Translations under genes and position numbers: made by a program
Source: Tilletia caries
Taxonomy: Eukaryota > Basidiomycota > Exobasidiomycetes > Tilletiales > Tilletiaceae
DNA: 64,000 nucleotides
Direction: 5' to 3'
Assembly (NCBI GenBank): GCA_032718865.1
Contig: JALUTQ010000035.1
Span: 186,001 to 250,000 of the forward strand
Notes under the pieces: model-generated
Databases searched by the model: none
Seen by the model: only the letters and a program-made list of their open reading frames with translations
Told to the model about the DNA's origin: nothing
Shown here: one piece after another, positions 27,924 through 38,953 of the stretch
How positions within the stretch are numbered: the first letter of the stretch is position 1
Layout: each line of letters begins with the position of its first letter

Positions 27924-28660
27924 TTGGAGTAGTAGATTACCTGTGGGTGGATTCGCTTTCTTGCGCCCCCCGCCACCCTTCTTCTTTTTTTCCTTCGGTG
28001 GGTCCCAGATATACCTGTTTTCCGAAGGGATGTAAATATGCAATGGGCTGCGACGAACTTACAGCTGTGGCTGTGCGGGAACGAGACGGACGATTTGGAA
28101 TACCAGACATATGACGCTTTCTATGCTGACGGTCTCTATCTTGTGCATGCTCTTCACTCACTCTTTGCTATCTATCGTGTTTGGTGCCTTTCAGTGTCAT
28201 CGTCGACGGTTGCGGAGGACGACTATCAGGATCACCACCATCTACGCGATGTCTCTTATGAGTCGCGACGTAGCATCCGTCGTTCGATCGGCACAGATTC
28301 AGATTATGCTGATGACACTCTTCAATCCTTCTCCCTTTCCCTTTGCTTCTTGCTGCAGTAGAGACCCTAGGTGTCATATGATCGACCGCGGTTCGTCGCT
28401 GGCTCGAAGCGGAAGATGTCTCACCTTTTTCCTTCCCTCTTGGCACGCAATAATGCCTGATAGGAACAGCGCTCAAAGAAGGGGCGAATGGGAAGCTATA
28501 ATATGGCGCGGCTGTCTGAACCCTCTTTCCCTATTCCTTTTGCTTTCGTTTCCTCCCACTCTACCCGCCTTCCACAATCCTCTGCCTCACCCGACTTTTA
28601 CAAACCACACTCGCAGTCATTTCAGCCCTCTTCATCTGTCAGGAACTACTCTACCGCAAG
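27924..28660. promoter_or_regulatory. Intergenic region with KGG-gene promoter elements
   Basis: No supported gene. A TATAATAT box at 28497-28504 and an AGGGG stress-element-like motif at 28480-28484 precede the small KGG gene. Short open frames on both strands lack family signals. Confidence 0.4.
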
Positions 28661-29074
28661 ATGTCGGGGAACAGCAACCCCGGAAACGGAGACGGGTCAT
28701 TTGCCAAGCAACCTCAGGAGGGGTACGTGCAGAGTGTGCGTCAAGGCGATCAGACTTCGGGTCAGGGCCACAACCGCACCGAGTCGCGCGATACCGATCC
28801 TGGTCACACTGAGGATAGCTCGTATGGCTCGGATGGGATTAAGGGTACTCGGGGTTTTGCTTATGTGCCTACGAACAAGATCAAGCAGGTGAGTTTATAT
28901 ATCGCTCGTCATTATTCCCCTTGTCTCACGCCCTTCTTCTGACGTCTTTCATCTTTCCCAATCTTGCATCAATACCAGATCGCTTCTATGGGCGGCGGTA
29001 GCAGCCGCAACACCGGCACCGCTATCAGCAACGATGCCGATGACGAGGGTTTCTACGACGGGCAGGTCGCCTGA
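28661..29074 (+). CDS. Small diverged KGG-type stress protein (copy 1)
   Basis: A 107-residue hydrophilic protein; exons 28661-28888 and 28979-29074. The N-terminal NPGN...FAKQPQEGYVQSVRQG and C-terminal RGFAYVPTNKIKQIASMGGG segments look like two decayed copies of the KGG module (pattern: GFA-x-x-P-x-x-x-[IV]-x-x-IA-x-x-GG) of Con-10/GsiB-like stress and conidiation proteins, but the KKGG core is replaced by GSSRNTG. The intron falls at the same place and phase (phase 0, right before IA-x-MGG) as in the KGG gene at 31878-32549, which supports common descent. The role is inferred: desiccation or stress protection in the family. On sequence alone it might be missed as an anonymous hypothetical protein. 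Confidence 0.72.
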
Positions 29075-29189
29075 GCGTCTCTTCATGAACGTTTCTCCTC
29101 ATCTGCCCCTAGCATCAAGAACGTTTCCAAATTAGCAATTACGTTGCATGTATAATACGGATGTTCCCACGCTTCGAATCCCACATGCC

Positions 29190-29430
29190 AACGCCAGCGA
29201 ACTACTCCAAAGTTCAAGCTTGGATGAAGTGTGAAGCTAGCGTTCAACAAGAGCAACCTCGGGGCTCAGATTGCATTGGGAAAGTGTTGTGGTGAAGTGT
29301 GATCAAACATCCGAAAGCAATTTGGAGAAGGAACACAGATGTTGAGAAGATGGAAGAACGTTGCGATTTCAGGAGGAGGAAGGAGGAGAAGAGGAGCGAT
29401 AACAGCAGCAACAATAGGGGGAATGACAGT
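29190..29430. repeat. Diverged duplicate of the KGG-2 3' flank (copy A)
   Basis: Aligns by eye along about 200 bp with 31670-31875, in the same orientation: shared blocks include GATTGCATTGGGAAAG, GAAGCTxGCGxTxAACAAGA, AGCAxTTTGxAGAAG and AGAACGTTxCG. Copy B sits just past the stop of KGG-2; copy A has no KGG gene next to it. Confidence 0.7.
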
Positions 29431-29439
29431 CATGATGAT

Positions 29440-31300
29440 GCTATCAAGCGGTTCTTGAATCTCGGGCTCCACAGGGAAGGACAGCGACAGTCGGTGCTCG
29501 AGAGGAACATGGCGGTCACGGACCAGTCGGAGGAGGAGTCGGAGGAGGAGTCGGAGGAGGAGGAGGAGGAGGAGGGACGAGGGCGGGAACAGAGGACAAG
29601 AGAAACGATAGCCAGTCCTGACATCCATCGGCAGCGTGCAAACTCATGAAAGCAGATACTCACCCTACCCCAGAAGGGTAGGTCGCTCCCGTCCTTAAAC
29701 CCCGCGGGGAGGAGCAAGACCACAAGAAGTGATCTGCCCGAGGCTCGGACGGGGCGCTATCCGACAGGAGCTCCTCAACCCTGCGGCGTATCTGTTGAGG
29801 ATGAGGATGAGGATGAGGATGAGGATGAGGATGAGGATGAGGATGAGGATGAGGATGAGGATGAGGATGAGGATGAGGATGAGGATGAAGAGGAGGAGGA
29901 GGATGAGGAGGGAGTCAGCAAGGGCGTCCACGGTAGAAGCAATCAGAGGAGGATTGATGAGCACGATGCTTACTCTTTTAGGGTGGTGCAAGAGCCCCCA
30001 AGTAACCGCCGCGTGCAATTCATTAGCACTGAGATTTCTTACCACACATAATCCTTCCAGTCCGGGACCGTACGCCGACCAGGCTCCACCAGTACAGCAC
30101 CAAGGAAGCCGAGGCGAGGGATGGGATCCGGAATGCCACCTTCGGGAAGACGGAAGCCCGTCGGCCGTCGTCTCAAGGATCCAGTACGGGCTCGGTGGGG
30201 AAAGGAGCCAGGCTCCCTTGGGGGCAGAGGCAGCAGGACTGGGTGGACAAGCTCATCGTCGTCCCGGAGGCCGATATCATAGCAGGCCACCTCCATCGCT
30301 GCAGCGTACCCCCAAATACCAGAGACTCGACTTCGACCCAATCAGGCACGACGGGACCGGACCAACCCTTGGGAAACACCCGATACCCCCATCTTACTCA
30401 CCTCGCTTGGTGGCTTCCCCGGACACTGCACTGAAGAACCTGACAAACCGACGTACAGCCTGAGGCGAGAGCACAGAGGAAGATGGAGGGTTGGGTCAGT
30501 GTGGGGATCGACGACGGTCCACAGCGATGAGGGACACTTACCAGAGACTGGACCCTGGGAGCTCCGCACCACCTGCATGAGGGTGAGAAGGAGGGAGGGA
30601 GTTGAGAGAGAGGAGGAAGAAGGAAGAGAGAGGGTAGAAAGGGAAGTGAGCCAACTTGTGTGATGGATGACTGTGAAGAGAATGTAAGCAGATACGCACC
30701 CGACTCAGTAAGCCACCGGTGAGGAGAAAAAAGAAGAGAAGGGGGGATCCACTTCGAAACAGAGCCTCTTCTTATACCTTCCGAAGCGTCCAGGCGTCAG
30801 AGACTTCCCTTTGCCACACAGTGCTAGAATGGACAGACTCCTCTGCGACTCTGACCGTCTGGGCGTACTCGCGTGCACAGACTTCGATCGAGCCACGACA
30901 GAAGGGCAGACAGTGCTGGGGAGCTGACAGGAAGGGGCAGAGTGCGATGTCAGTGTGCCCAGATAGCAGGAACAATGCAGGGGAAGATGAGGACACTTAC
31001 TGCTCCAGTGCTCGCTGCCCGTCCCTGGTTCCTGACTGTCTGAGAGCGCTTTGACGTGCGTCGGTGTCGTCGCGATCGACTTCCCTCCTTGCGTTCCTGG
31101 AGAATCGCTCGCGATAAGGGCCAGCGAGGTGCACATCGGTAGCCACTTGCTACGCGTGGTAAAGCCACACCCCCTGAAGGGTCGATGTCGAGGCCCCTCA
31201 GCTGTAGTGCCGGCGTGCACCTCCGTCGACCCTTGTGCTCACATCGCGACCGAGCAGCCCGGAATGTTCATGGTCCATGGTCATGATCGCTCCTGCCTTC
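29440..31300 (-). other. Unassigned region with splice-like signals on the minus strand
   Basis: I recognise no protein here. On the minus strand there is a TATAAG box at 30771-30776 and, downstream of it, a series of donor/acceptor-like pairs: GGTGCGT near 30697, CTCATGCAG near 30580 followed by GTAAGT near 30541, CTCAG near 30463, GTGAGT near 30402 and GTGAGT near 29665. Above the TATA box another donor (GTAAGT near 31001) pairs with an acceptor near 30928. The longest frame in this set (30296-30039 from an internal Met) resembles nothing I know. It could be a spliced long noncoding RNA or a fast-evolving small-protein gene. Confidence 0.35.
29797..29886. repeat. GAGGAT hexamer microsatellite
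   Basis: About 15 uninterrupted GAGGAT units, followed by further GAGGAG-type imperfect units. Reads as (Met-Arg)n or (Glu-Asp)n on plus and (Ile-Leu)n on minus; none of these is a supported protein. Confidence 0.9.
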
Positions 31301-31669
31301 CCTGTTCCCGCGAGACTTGCACCTGACCCAGTCGAGCTGCTGAATCGCCCACTTCGACGTTACCGTTTACGCCTGCTTCTGGCGTGTGTCCTAATGGGGG
31401 CTGTCCATTTCGTAAGCGGTAAGAGTAAAGAAAGGCGTGTCCAACTGAGCGAGGAAGAGAGAAGGATGAGTTGACTTCATGAATGGGTGCCTGACGAGAG
31501 CAGAAGCGAGCATGCTGGACCCAAGCATGGACAGCATGGAGAAAGTATCGAAATTTGACCTGTAGTTGTCGTGTTAGCTGTCGTGGTACATAAGTCAGTG
31601 CCTTGCAAATGAAGTGTGGGTCTATTTTCCCACGCTCAACTTCCAGTAGTGCGAAACCTGAAAGTGGCA

Positions 31670-31875
31670 GCGGACGTCGCAAAAGAAGCTGGCGCTGAAC
31701 AAGAAAGAAGCTGGGAGCTCGGATTGCATTGGGAAAGGGTCGTCATGAAGCAAGCATTCGGAAGCAGTTTGCAGAAGCAAAGACAAGATGCTGGAAGACG
31801 GGAGAACGTTACGCGTTGAGGAGGAGGAGGAGCAATAGCAGCGGCAACAACAGCATCAGCAGCAGCGAGATAGTA
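31670..31875. repeat. 3' flank of KGG-2, duplicated at 29190-29430 (copy B)
   Basis: Partner of copy A. It ends 2 bp before the KGG-2 stop codon and so probably includes the 3' UTR of that gene. Confidence 0.7.
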
Positions 31876-31877
31876 GC

Positions 31878-32549
31878 CTACTCGCTACCACCCTTCTTCG
31901 CGTGACCACCCTTCTTTCCACCCATACGAGCGATCTGTGAAGGAATGGAACGCAAACACAAATGTCAGCTCGGTCTAGTTGTGCTTGTCACCCAAAACTT
32001 CATTCTCACCTCCTGGACGCGCTCCCGGGGCATAGCAGCAAAGCCACGCTTGGACTTGCCTCCACGGTCACCGCCACCCTCCCCCTCCTCATCGTCGTCC
32101 TCATCTTCACCCTCGTCGACGCCCTCGCCTCCGTAGTCGTAGGTGCCCTTGTCAGTGTCGATGACCTCGGCCTCGACGTCTTCATCGTCATCGCCACCAC
32201 CGCCGCCACCGCCACCACCACCGCGACGGCCGCCGCCGACCTCGCTGTGGACGACCTTCTCATGTGCCTCCTTCTGGTGCTTGGCGGCAGAGCCTGGTCC
32301 TTCGTTGTGGCCACCTGCAATGGCAGCGGCCACCACCTCCTCCTTTGGGCGGTTCTCTGCTCGTGTTGGGTAGCGTATCGTCAATAAGATCATGTGGTGT
32401 GCGATTGAAGGAAGGATGAAATAGTTCGGTGCTTACTGAAGTTTCCTGGGTCTGGGAGGATGAGGAGGCAAAGGCAAAGGCGAAGTCAGAACGTGTGAGA
32501 CCGAGGACGCGTCAGTGTTGTGTCCCTACTCACTGGTGTTGGTCGTCAT
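31878..32549 (-). CDS. KGG-type stress-induced protein (copy 2)
   Basis: A 144-residue hydrophilic protein of the KGG/Con-10-like family. Exons on the minus strand: 32549-32534 (16 nt), 32451-32437 (15 nt), 32356-32010 and 31934-31878. The spliced N-terminus MTTNTNPGNFKNRPKEEV matches the canonical NPGNFANRPKEEV module start, and the C-terminus is a perfect module, KRGFAAMPRERVQEIARMGG followed by KKGGHAKKGG. Between them lies a Gly-rich run and a strongly acidic stretch (Asp/Glu/Gly). A TATAAAA box on the minus strand at 32682-32688 is about 135 bp upstream, with an AGGGG motif at 32653-32657. Family members accumulate in stress or spore formation. The 15-nt second exon is needed to create NPGNF; a later acceptor would make it 9 nt. 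Confidence 0.85.
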
Positions 32550-33143
32550 CTCGAGTATGTGCTTGTGATTTAGTGAGTTCGAGTTGGGGATGGACTGACT
32601 TGCGTTGGCTGGGTGTGCTTGCGAGGGCTATGAAAGCTGTCGAAGATGGAGAAGGGGGATGGGCATGGTCAGTAGCGCTGCTTTTATAGGTGAGGGAGAA
32701 GGATCAGCTGCATGCAAGCAAGGCGGACGGATGGGAACAGCTGATCAGGGTCCTCCTCCCCACATATGTATGGATTGGCAGAGACGACACCGCTTGCAAG
32801 CAAGTCGCGATCAGTCGATCCATCCGGGGTGCGCCTGGACCCTCGTGTCGAACGGTCGGCCGGGGGTAGACGATCGAATCAAGTTTCAAAGGCGATGATG
32901 TATAACAGGTGTTTATAGGAAAGTGTTCGATAGAGAAGTCCGCATGAGTGCGTGGGGGGGAGACCTGAAGATGTTGGATAGCATGAGAGGTGGATAGCAT
33001 GAGAGGGTGAAACAGGAATATGACTTGAGGTTGGGGCGAGTGGGGGTAACTTGTGATATAGTGAAGCGCGATCGTTTGGAGCAGCTCGGGAAGTGTGTGG
33101 GGATGCAGAGCTCGGGTTTTTGAAACCGATCAGACCCTGCCGC
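32550..33143. promoter_or_regulatory. KGG-2 upstream region
   Basis: About 590 bp between the KGG-2 start and the end of the Boi-like gene. Holds the KGG-2 TATA box noted above. No other gene is supported. Confidence 0.4.
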
Positions 33144-36100
33144 TCAGCCTGCCAGCCCGGAATTCTTCGGTATCAAGCCCGTCAGGATGGCAGCATCCTT
33201 CGCCGAGAGTGAGTTCGGGTTGGCGCGAATGTTCGCTCGCTGGACACGCAGACGAGAGTCCGGCGATGGCGGCCGCGGGGGTGGGTACATCGACTGCGCC
33301 TCGCGCAGAGAGATCGTCTTGTTGTTGTATGAGGAAATGACGGGGACTGTATGCGTGATGATGGTCATGATGGGACAAGACGGGGAGTGAGTTCTCAAGC
33401 GCTGGGCAACGTTCCTCCGTAGTTACTTACAGCTATTATCGCGCCCAATCGTAGCCTTCATCAGCGCCTTCATCCATCCCCTGACCTCCGCAGGATCCGC
33501 CGAGGAGAAATGATGCGACTTCTCCTGCTCATGCACCAACTTGAACCCGTACTTCCCCGGATTCGTGTTCTCGTCCGCCAAGACTCGGTACCCCTTCATG
33601 CTGATGTAGCCCTTGATCTTGTCGGACTGCGGAAAGACAAAGAGTAAAAGGGGGGGAAAAGCACTGTGTCAGCGTTCCGGTTGCAGACCCATCGTGTGTA
33701 CACCAGGGCACGAAAGCGCGATACTCACCTCGGGAGCTCGCAGGACAACGAGATCAGGTCCCTTGAGCGCAAGATAGCGCGGCTTCCACATATTGTACCG
33801 CTCGCCCTTCTTGAGCATCCACCCCTCGAGATCCACAGGTCGGATCTTGGCCAGCACCGACTCGCCACGTCCACCAGCCTCGGCCACACCGGACGCATCA
33901 GCCTCCTCGACCTTCTTCTCCGCGGTGCCATCCCAGCTGGCAGGTCCAGGCTGGGCAGGCTCAATGCTGCCACCACCGCCACCGCCACCGCCGCCTCCCT
34001 CATGTGCACCAACACCGCCCAAGGGTGTGATCGACGGCGTCATCTGACCGACATCATGCGACGCCGGCCGTCCATTATTCCCACCGGTCGTCGTACCCGA
34101 TCCAAACGAGCTCCGCCCACCCTGCTGAGTAACCGGCCCACCACTCGCAGACGACATCGAGCCCGTCTGAGAAAGTCTCGCGTCCGAAAAGGCAGCCGAG
34201 TCCCGGTCCTTGTCCCCCCTCTTGAAGCGCGCACTGAAGCCACCGCCTCCCGCATGCTTGGACACCGAGCCAGAACTCGCGCTGCCCATTGAGTTCTCGC
34301 CCGCGCCAGGCCCGAACTCGCCGCTGGCTATGCTAGTACGAGGCGCAGGCTTGCGCGAACGGCCGGTCAAGCTTGAGAAGAACGACGTTCGCTCGCCAGA
34401 TCCGAGCGGCCGGCCGTTATCGGAGGGAGGTCGAGGCGATGTGTTGAGAGCGGGCGAGTCAGGATCCCCCAGACCATTCGCCGAGCCACTCCCACTCCCC
34501 TTGCCCTTATTCAGCTCAGCCGAGCTTTCGCGTCGGCGAGGCAACAGCAGCGGGGGAGGAATCGTCCCACCCCCCGGAGGAAGAGCAGAAGACACCAGCG
34601 GACTTTGCGAAAGGGACGAATAATTGACGGTAGACACTCCCGAGAAACTCTCCCTCTTGCGCCCCGACGGACCCCCGCGCAAGTCCCGCCGGTCCCCAGG
34701 AGCATACACGTTCCCAATCCCTTGACCGGACGCAACGGTGATCAGGTGCGAAGGCCACGAAGGTCCAATGACCCCACCTCCCGCTTGCGCATTGGTCAAC
34801 GCGCCCCGGGGGGGTTGCGTAAGCGAGTTGCGCATGCGCGAAGACGACGGTCCGTAGCCCATCGTCGGCGGGGGCACCTCCTGCACGACCTGCGAGAAGC
34901 TGACCCGAGCCGACTTGGGCACAGGAGCTGACGACGGCACCGGCGCCGGTATCGCAATCGGAGCCGTAATAGCCTGGCCTGCCATCGAGGACGTAGTGAC
35001 AGCGGTAAAGCCAGGGAACATACTGACGCTCTCCATCTCATTCGAAGGCGGCGACAGCGCAAGGCCGACTTCTTCCTGGAGTGGGAGCTGCTGTGGACTG
35101 GGAGAACCCAGTCTGCTATCCATCACGGCCGTCTGCATGAAGGGCGAAGACGTCGCACTTGCACCCCCTCCACAACCGCCAGACACAGATCCGTCCGCTG
35201 TACCGCCGATGGAAGAGGCTGACGACGCGAACGCACCCGAGTCGATTGGACTGGGGCTGACCGTCCAGCCGTTCGCGACGGCTACGTCCGCGACGGCGAC
35301 AGGGTTATTCGCCCCTTCCAGTCGCTTCAGCAGTTCCTTAATTCCTGTCGCCACCTGGAAGCGCTTGCCGAACGCAAGGATGTCGATCTCCCTCAGGATA
35401 TTGACGTCCATCTCAAGCAGGACGTCGCCCGTGATCTCGTGTTCTGTGTGTGTTTTGAAGAGAGAGGCGCATGTATGCGTCGATGAGCCTCTGCGATGAT
35501 CCCCCACACTGACAGCTGAACGGGAAAAAGGACTCGGATAACGTACCAATAAATTTGCTGACAATGGCAGTCTCATCCCATCCTTTACTCCTACCCCACT
35601 GAGCAACCTGCTCGACCGTCCACTCATGCGGATCACCCCCAGGCTCCGCAAACGACGACTTCGACGCGCTCCTCGGCACCTTCGAGAGCGAGGTAGCCGA
35701 CGGCGCGGGAGAAGAAGGCAGCAAAGCCGGCGTCGTCTTCGGAGTCGTCTGCACAGCGTCCAGGATCTCCTTCTGCGGGGCAGAAGCAGGGGAGCCGACG
35801 TTAGAAGTCGAACGCGGGCTGAGATGTGCTGCCGTTTCCTTCATAGAGACCGTGGGAGTCATCCCACCCGAGGCTGAGGTGGGTACCTGGGGGCTGGCGT
35901 CGTTCGCGTTTGGCTCAACCGGAGGGGTGGGCGCACTCTGTACGACGTCGGCAGAGAATGCAGACGCTTTGACGGCATTGCTCAGCGACGGAGGGTCGTC
36001 CGCCGGCACCTTCGTATGACTCGCCGCACTCTCCGCCGTCTCCGCGGAGTGATTAAAGTCCGTGGCCTCCGCGGTGGGTTCAGCAGCGACGGCCGCAGCA

Positions 36101-37366
36101 GCCGCCTCTGCCGCCGCAGCCTCGTGCAGCTTGCTCACCTCGCTAAATGCAGAGGGAAGTCCCGATTCGTAGCGAGAATTGTGCAGGATCGAGTGCTGGT
36201 AGGTCGAGATCTCGTCCGAGGCGATTCGAGCCCTGGGCGGATCTGCAGGGAGAAGCTCGGAATCAAGCGAGGAGGTGAACGCATCGTTATTTGTGTCTCT
36301 CTGCGGCATCTCATCTCGCACGTCAGCCTTGCCCTTCTCAGTCCGTTTCTGGTGCTGGCGAGGATGGTGATCGCCAGCTTCGGAGTCGGACTCGTCGCTG
36401 ACCTCGACGTCTGAGAGCGGTATCCGACTGGTCAGGGTCGGTTTGCGCTGAAGGCCGGAGGTGGAGGCGCCGAGTCCAGCTGTGTTGCTATTCGTATCGC
36501 CATTACGATGACCGCCTGCGCTGGCGAGATTCTTGATGCTCTCTTCGGAATGGAGAAGTAAGAGCGCACGCTGGCGGTCTTCCTCCTCTTCGAGACGCCT
36601 CTGTGCGGCCGCTTTGCGCTGTTCGGTCTCTGCGCGTTCGCGTTCGGTTTCGGAGAGAGCGTTTGATTTGGCTTTGAGAGCCAATGCTGCGCGTGCAGCT
36701 GATGACTGCGAGGCGAGGAAGTCGTCCTCGTCCTCTTCATCGAGGTCGTTGTCTCCCAGACCTCTACGGCCACCTCGTTCGTCCCGGTCGTCATCGTCGT
36801 CAAAGTCGAAAGTGCCGGCATAGGAGGCCCGAGGATCGTGCTGCATCTGTTTGAGTGCATTGTCAAGCTCGGCCATGGTGTTGCCCATGAGGCTTGTGGA
36901 CTTGGCCGGGTCGTCCTCGGTTTCGGGCACGGCTTCGAATGCGGAGCGAGAGGCGAGCATGGTTTCCTTGTCTGGAGTGGTGTACGTACTTGGGAAGAGG
37001 CCGGTCTCGCCGGAAGAAGTGGTGCCGAGCCACCAGCTAGAGGTTGGACAAAGGGGAGGGAGGTCAGATCGGCGTTGTGAGTGACGAGAGGGCTGATCGA
37101 AAGACTCACTTGTCATTGTACTGCTCGTCAGTCTCCTCGACAGTGATTTGATCGCCTGCCTTGAAGGAGATCTCGTCTGGGGCTTCGGCATCGAAGTCAT
37201 GGAGCGCCCAGACGATAATGGTGCCCTTGCGCTGTGCGGTGCTGTCGTCCATGGCTGGGGATGTTGTTGTCTCTGTTGCTGACAGGGACGGGGACGCCTC
37301 TTGGGCAGCGCTGGCGAGACCGGACGGCTGGGATGGGGTTGGTGGTGGTAGTGAAGATGTTGCCAT
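33144..37366 (-). CDS. Boi1/Boi2/Pob1-like SH3-SAM-PH polarity scaffold
   Basis: 1286-residue protein with the domain order of fungal Boi/Pob1 proteins, which link Cdc42, exocyst and formins at growth sites. Exons on the minus strand: 37366-37110, 37036-35547, 35443-33729, 33626-33431, 33346-33144. SH3 near residues 40-105 (VWALHDFDAEAPDEISFKAGD ... WWLGTTSSGETGLFPSTY); SAM near 540-610 (EWTVEQVAQWGRSKGWDE ... EHEITGDVLLEMDVNILREIDI), split by an intron; PH near 1060-1190 (LEGWMLKKGERYNMWKPRYLALKG ... GYISMKGYRV ... HHFSSADPAEVRGWMKAL). Long Ser/Pro-rich linkers and an acidic coiled region fill the gaps. The frame extends upstream to 37438 only by a TTG, so the ATG at 37366 is taken as the start. 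The C-terminal exon is short and polar. Confidence 0.9.
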
Positions 37367-38953
37367 GGCTGACGCGCTGACCGCTGATTCGGGGATGATG
37401 ATGAGGTGAGGGTCCGAGACCGACGGACACAGATTCAATGCTGGGGGAAGAAACAGGTGATGGTGAAGCGAGTCAGACCGTCCTTAGTCCTTGTAGTTCC
37501 AGTGACCAGGTAGACATATAAGCGACTCACCTGCACCGAAGAGAGTGCTGCCGGTATCGGCGCCTATATTGGTGCGAGTGCGAGTGCGAGTGCGAGTGCG
37601 GTGTGCGGAAGTCGAGGGGTCCGTCCGCAGTCACACCAGGGGGGGGCTGTTCTGTATCTTGCTTCTTCGCTACTGGTTACTGATTCCGCGCTGGCTCTTA
37701 GATGTTGATCGGACCGGCTGCGTGGGAGACGAGCGCGTGGCTTCCTTGTCCTTCGCACCGAGCAGCGGAGAAGCACAAGATGGTCAGCGGTCAGCGTCCA
37801 GTGTGTGCACAGCGGAGAGTTGGACAAGTGACAGCCAGCCAGCCAGCCAGCCGAGGGGGTCGGTTCGCGCCTTTGCGGGCAGTGTTGTTAGTTTCGGGTA
37901 ACGGGCGGGTTCGGACCGGGTAGTGCCGGGTAACGTGGCGTTTTCACTGTTTTTGTACCCGCCCGATTTGAAAATCCTCACAGTCACCACCCGCCCGGCC
38001 CGCTGCTGGGGCAGGCACGACTAGGGCCCGACAGCTTCGAGCGCTGCAAAATCGTCGTCGGGTTGCCCCCCGAAATGCCCGGAATTTTTTCTGTGAGAAT
38101 GCTACCCGCCCGCGCGACTCCGTGTGGCAATTTTACCCGCCCGAAGCCATTATCCGAACGGTCACCCGTTCGGGCGGGGCCCGTACTCACAACACTGTTC
38201 GCGGGCTTCAGCCGGCACGTGGAAAGTTCTAAAGCTTAATTTCCTTATCTAATCTTATCTGCCACGCTCCCTCTCATTGCTCACCGCTCACCACTCACCG
38301 GCCACCGCTCACCACCACGGACCAGGCGGGTCGTGCGGTCTGTTGATGCTGTTCCGATGATGTTGGCGATCATGGTGTATATATTCTCCCTCGACCCCCA
38401 ACCTCTCCTCCACGATCTTGTCCCCCGGAAGCAGCTCGGGCGCTCTGGGCTCTGGGAGGAGAAATGAGCTGCTTCGAAGTGCGAAGTCCAACTGAGAAGA
38501 AAATCTCCTTTTGACTTCGAGCTTGGGATGAAGTGACATGCAACTGAAATGAAATCGTGTCCCAAGTCCCAACTCCCCTTCCACCACGCCCGTCACAACT
38601 CACAACTTCTTGCTCCCGCAGTCCCGCCGCCCGCCCGTGTGTGCAGCCCTCGGAGGAGCCCAGTAGTCCCCTTCCAGCTTTCATCAGGTCAGTATAGTGC
38701 TCACGTCGATGCGGCTCTCAGCTTGATGAATTGTTTAGACCCATCTGAAAAAGCAAATGAGGGACGGGAACGCGGTGCGCGGTCCGCGGACCAGCGACCC
38801 GGACCAAAGTTCGCGATGGCCGATGGTGAAGCGCTGAAGGCGAGGTTGACGTAGTTAAAGGAGGGATGAGCGCCTGGCGTCCTCTTCTGGTCATCATCCC
38901 CTCCCCTCCCCCGCCCCTCTATCTCCCTCACTCTTTCTCAGACACAGAGAGCC
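37367..38953. promoter_or_regulatory. Long divergent promoter region, Boi-like gene/GH55 glucanase
   Basis: About 1.6 kb without a supported gene. Contains a GCGAGT hexamer run (37571-37597), an AGCC run near 37834-37851, GGGCGGGT-type repeats between 37850 and 38180 on both strands, and two neighbouring TTATCT (GATA-factor type) sites at 38243-38262. Several copies of CTCACCGC/CACC lie at 38279-38315. Confidence 0.45.

Noticed and set aside
29729..30463. 244-codon plus-strand frame and the opposing 116-codon minus frame over the GAGGAT array
   Set aside because: Open only because a hexamer repeat gives (Met-Arg)n or (Ile-Leu)n; no flanking protein similarity.
37367..37438. N-terminal extension of the Boi-like protein to 37438
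   Set aside because: It would begin at TTG; the first in-frame ATG is 37366.
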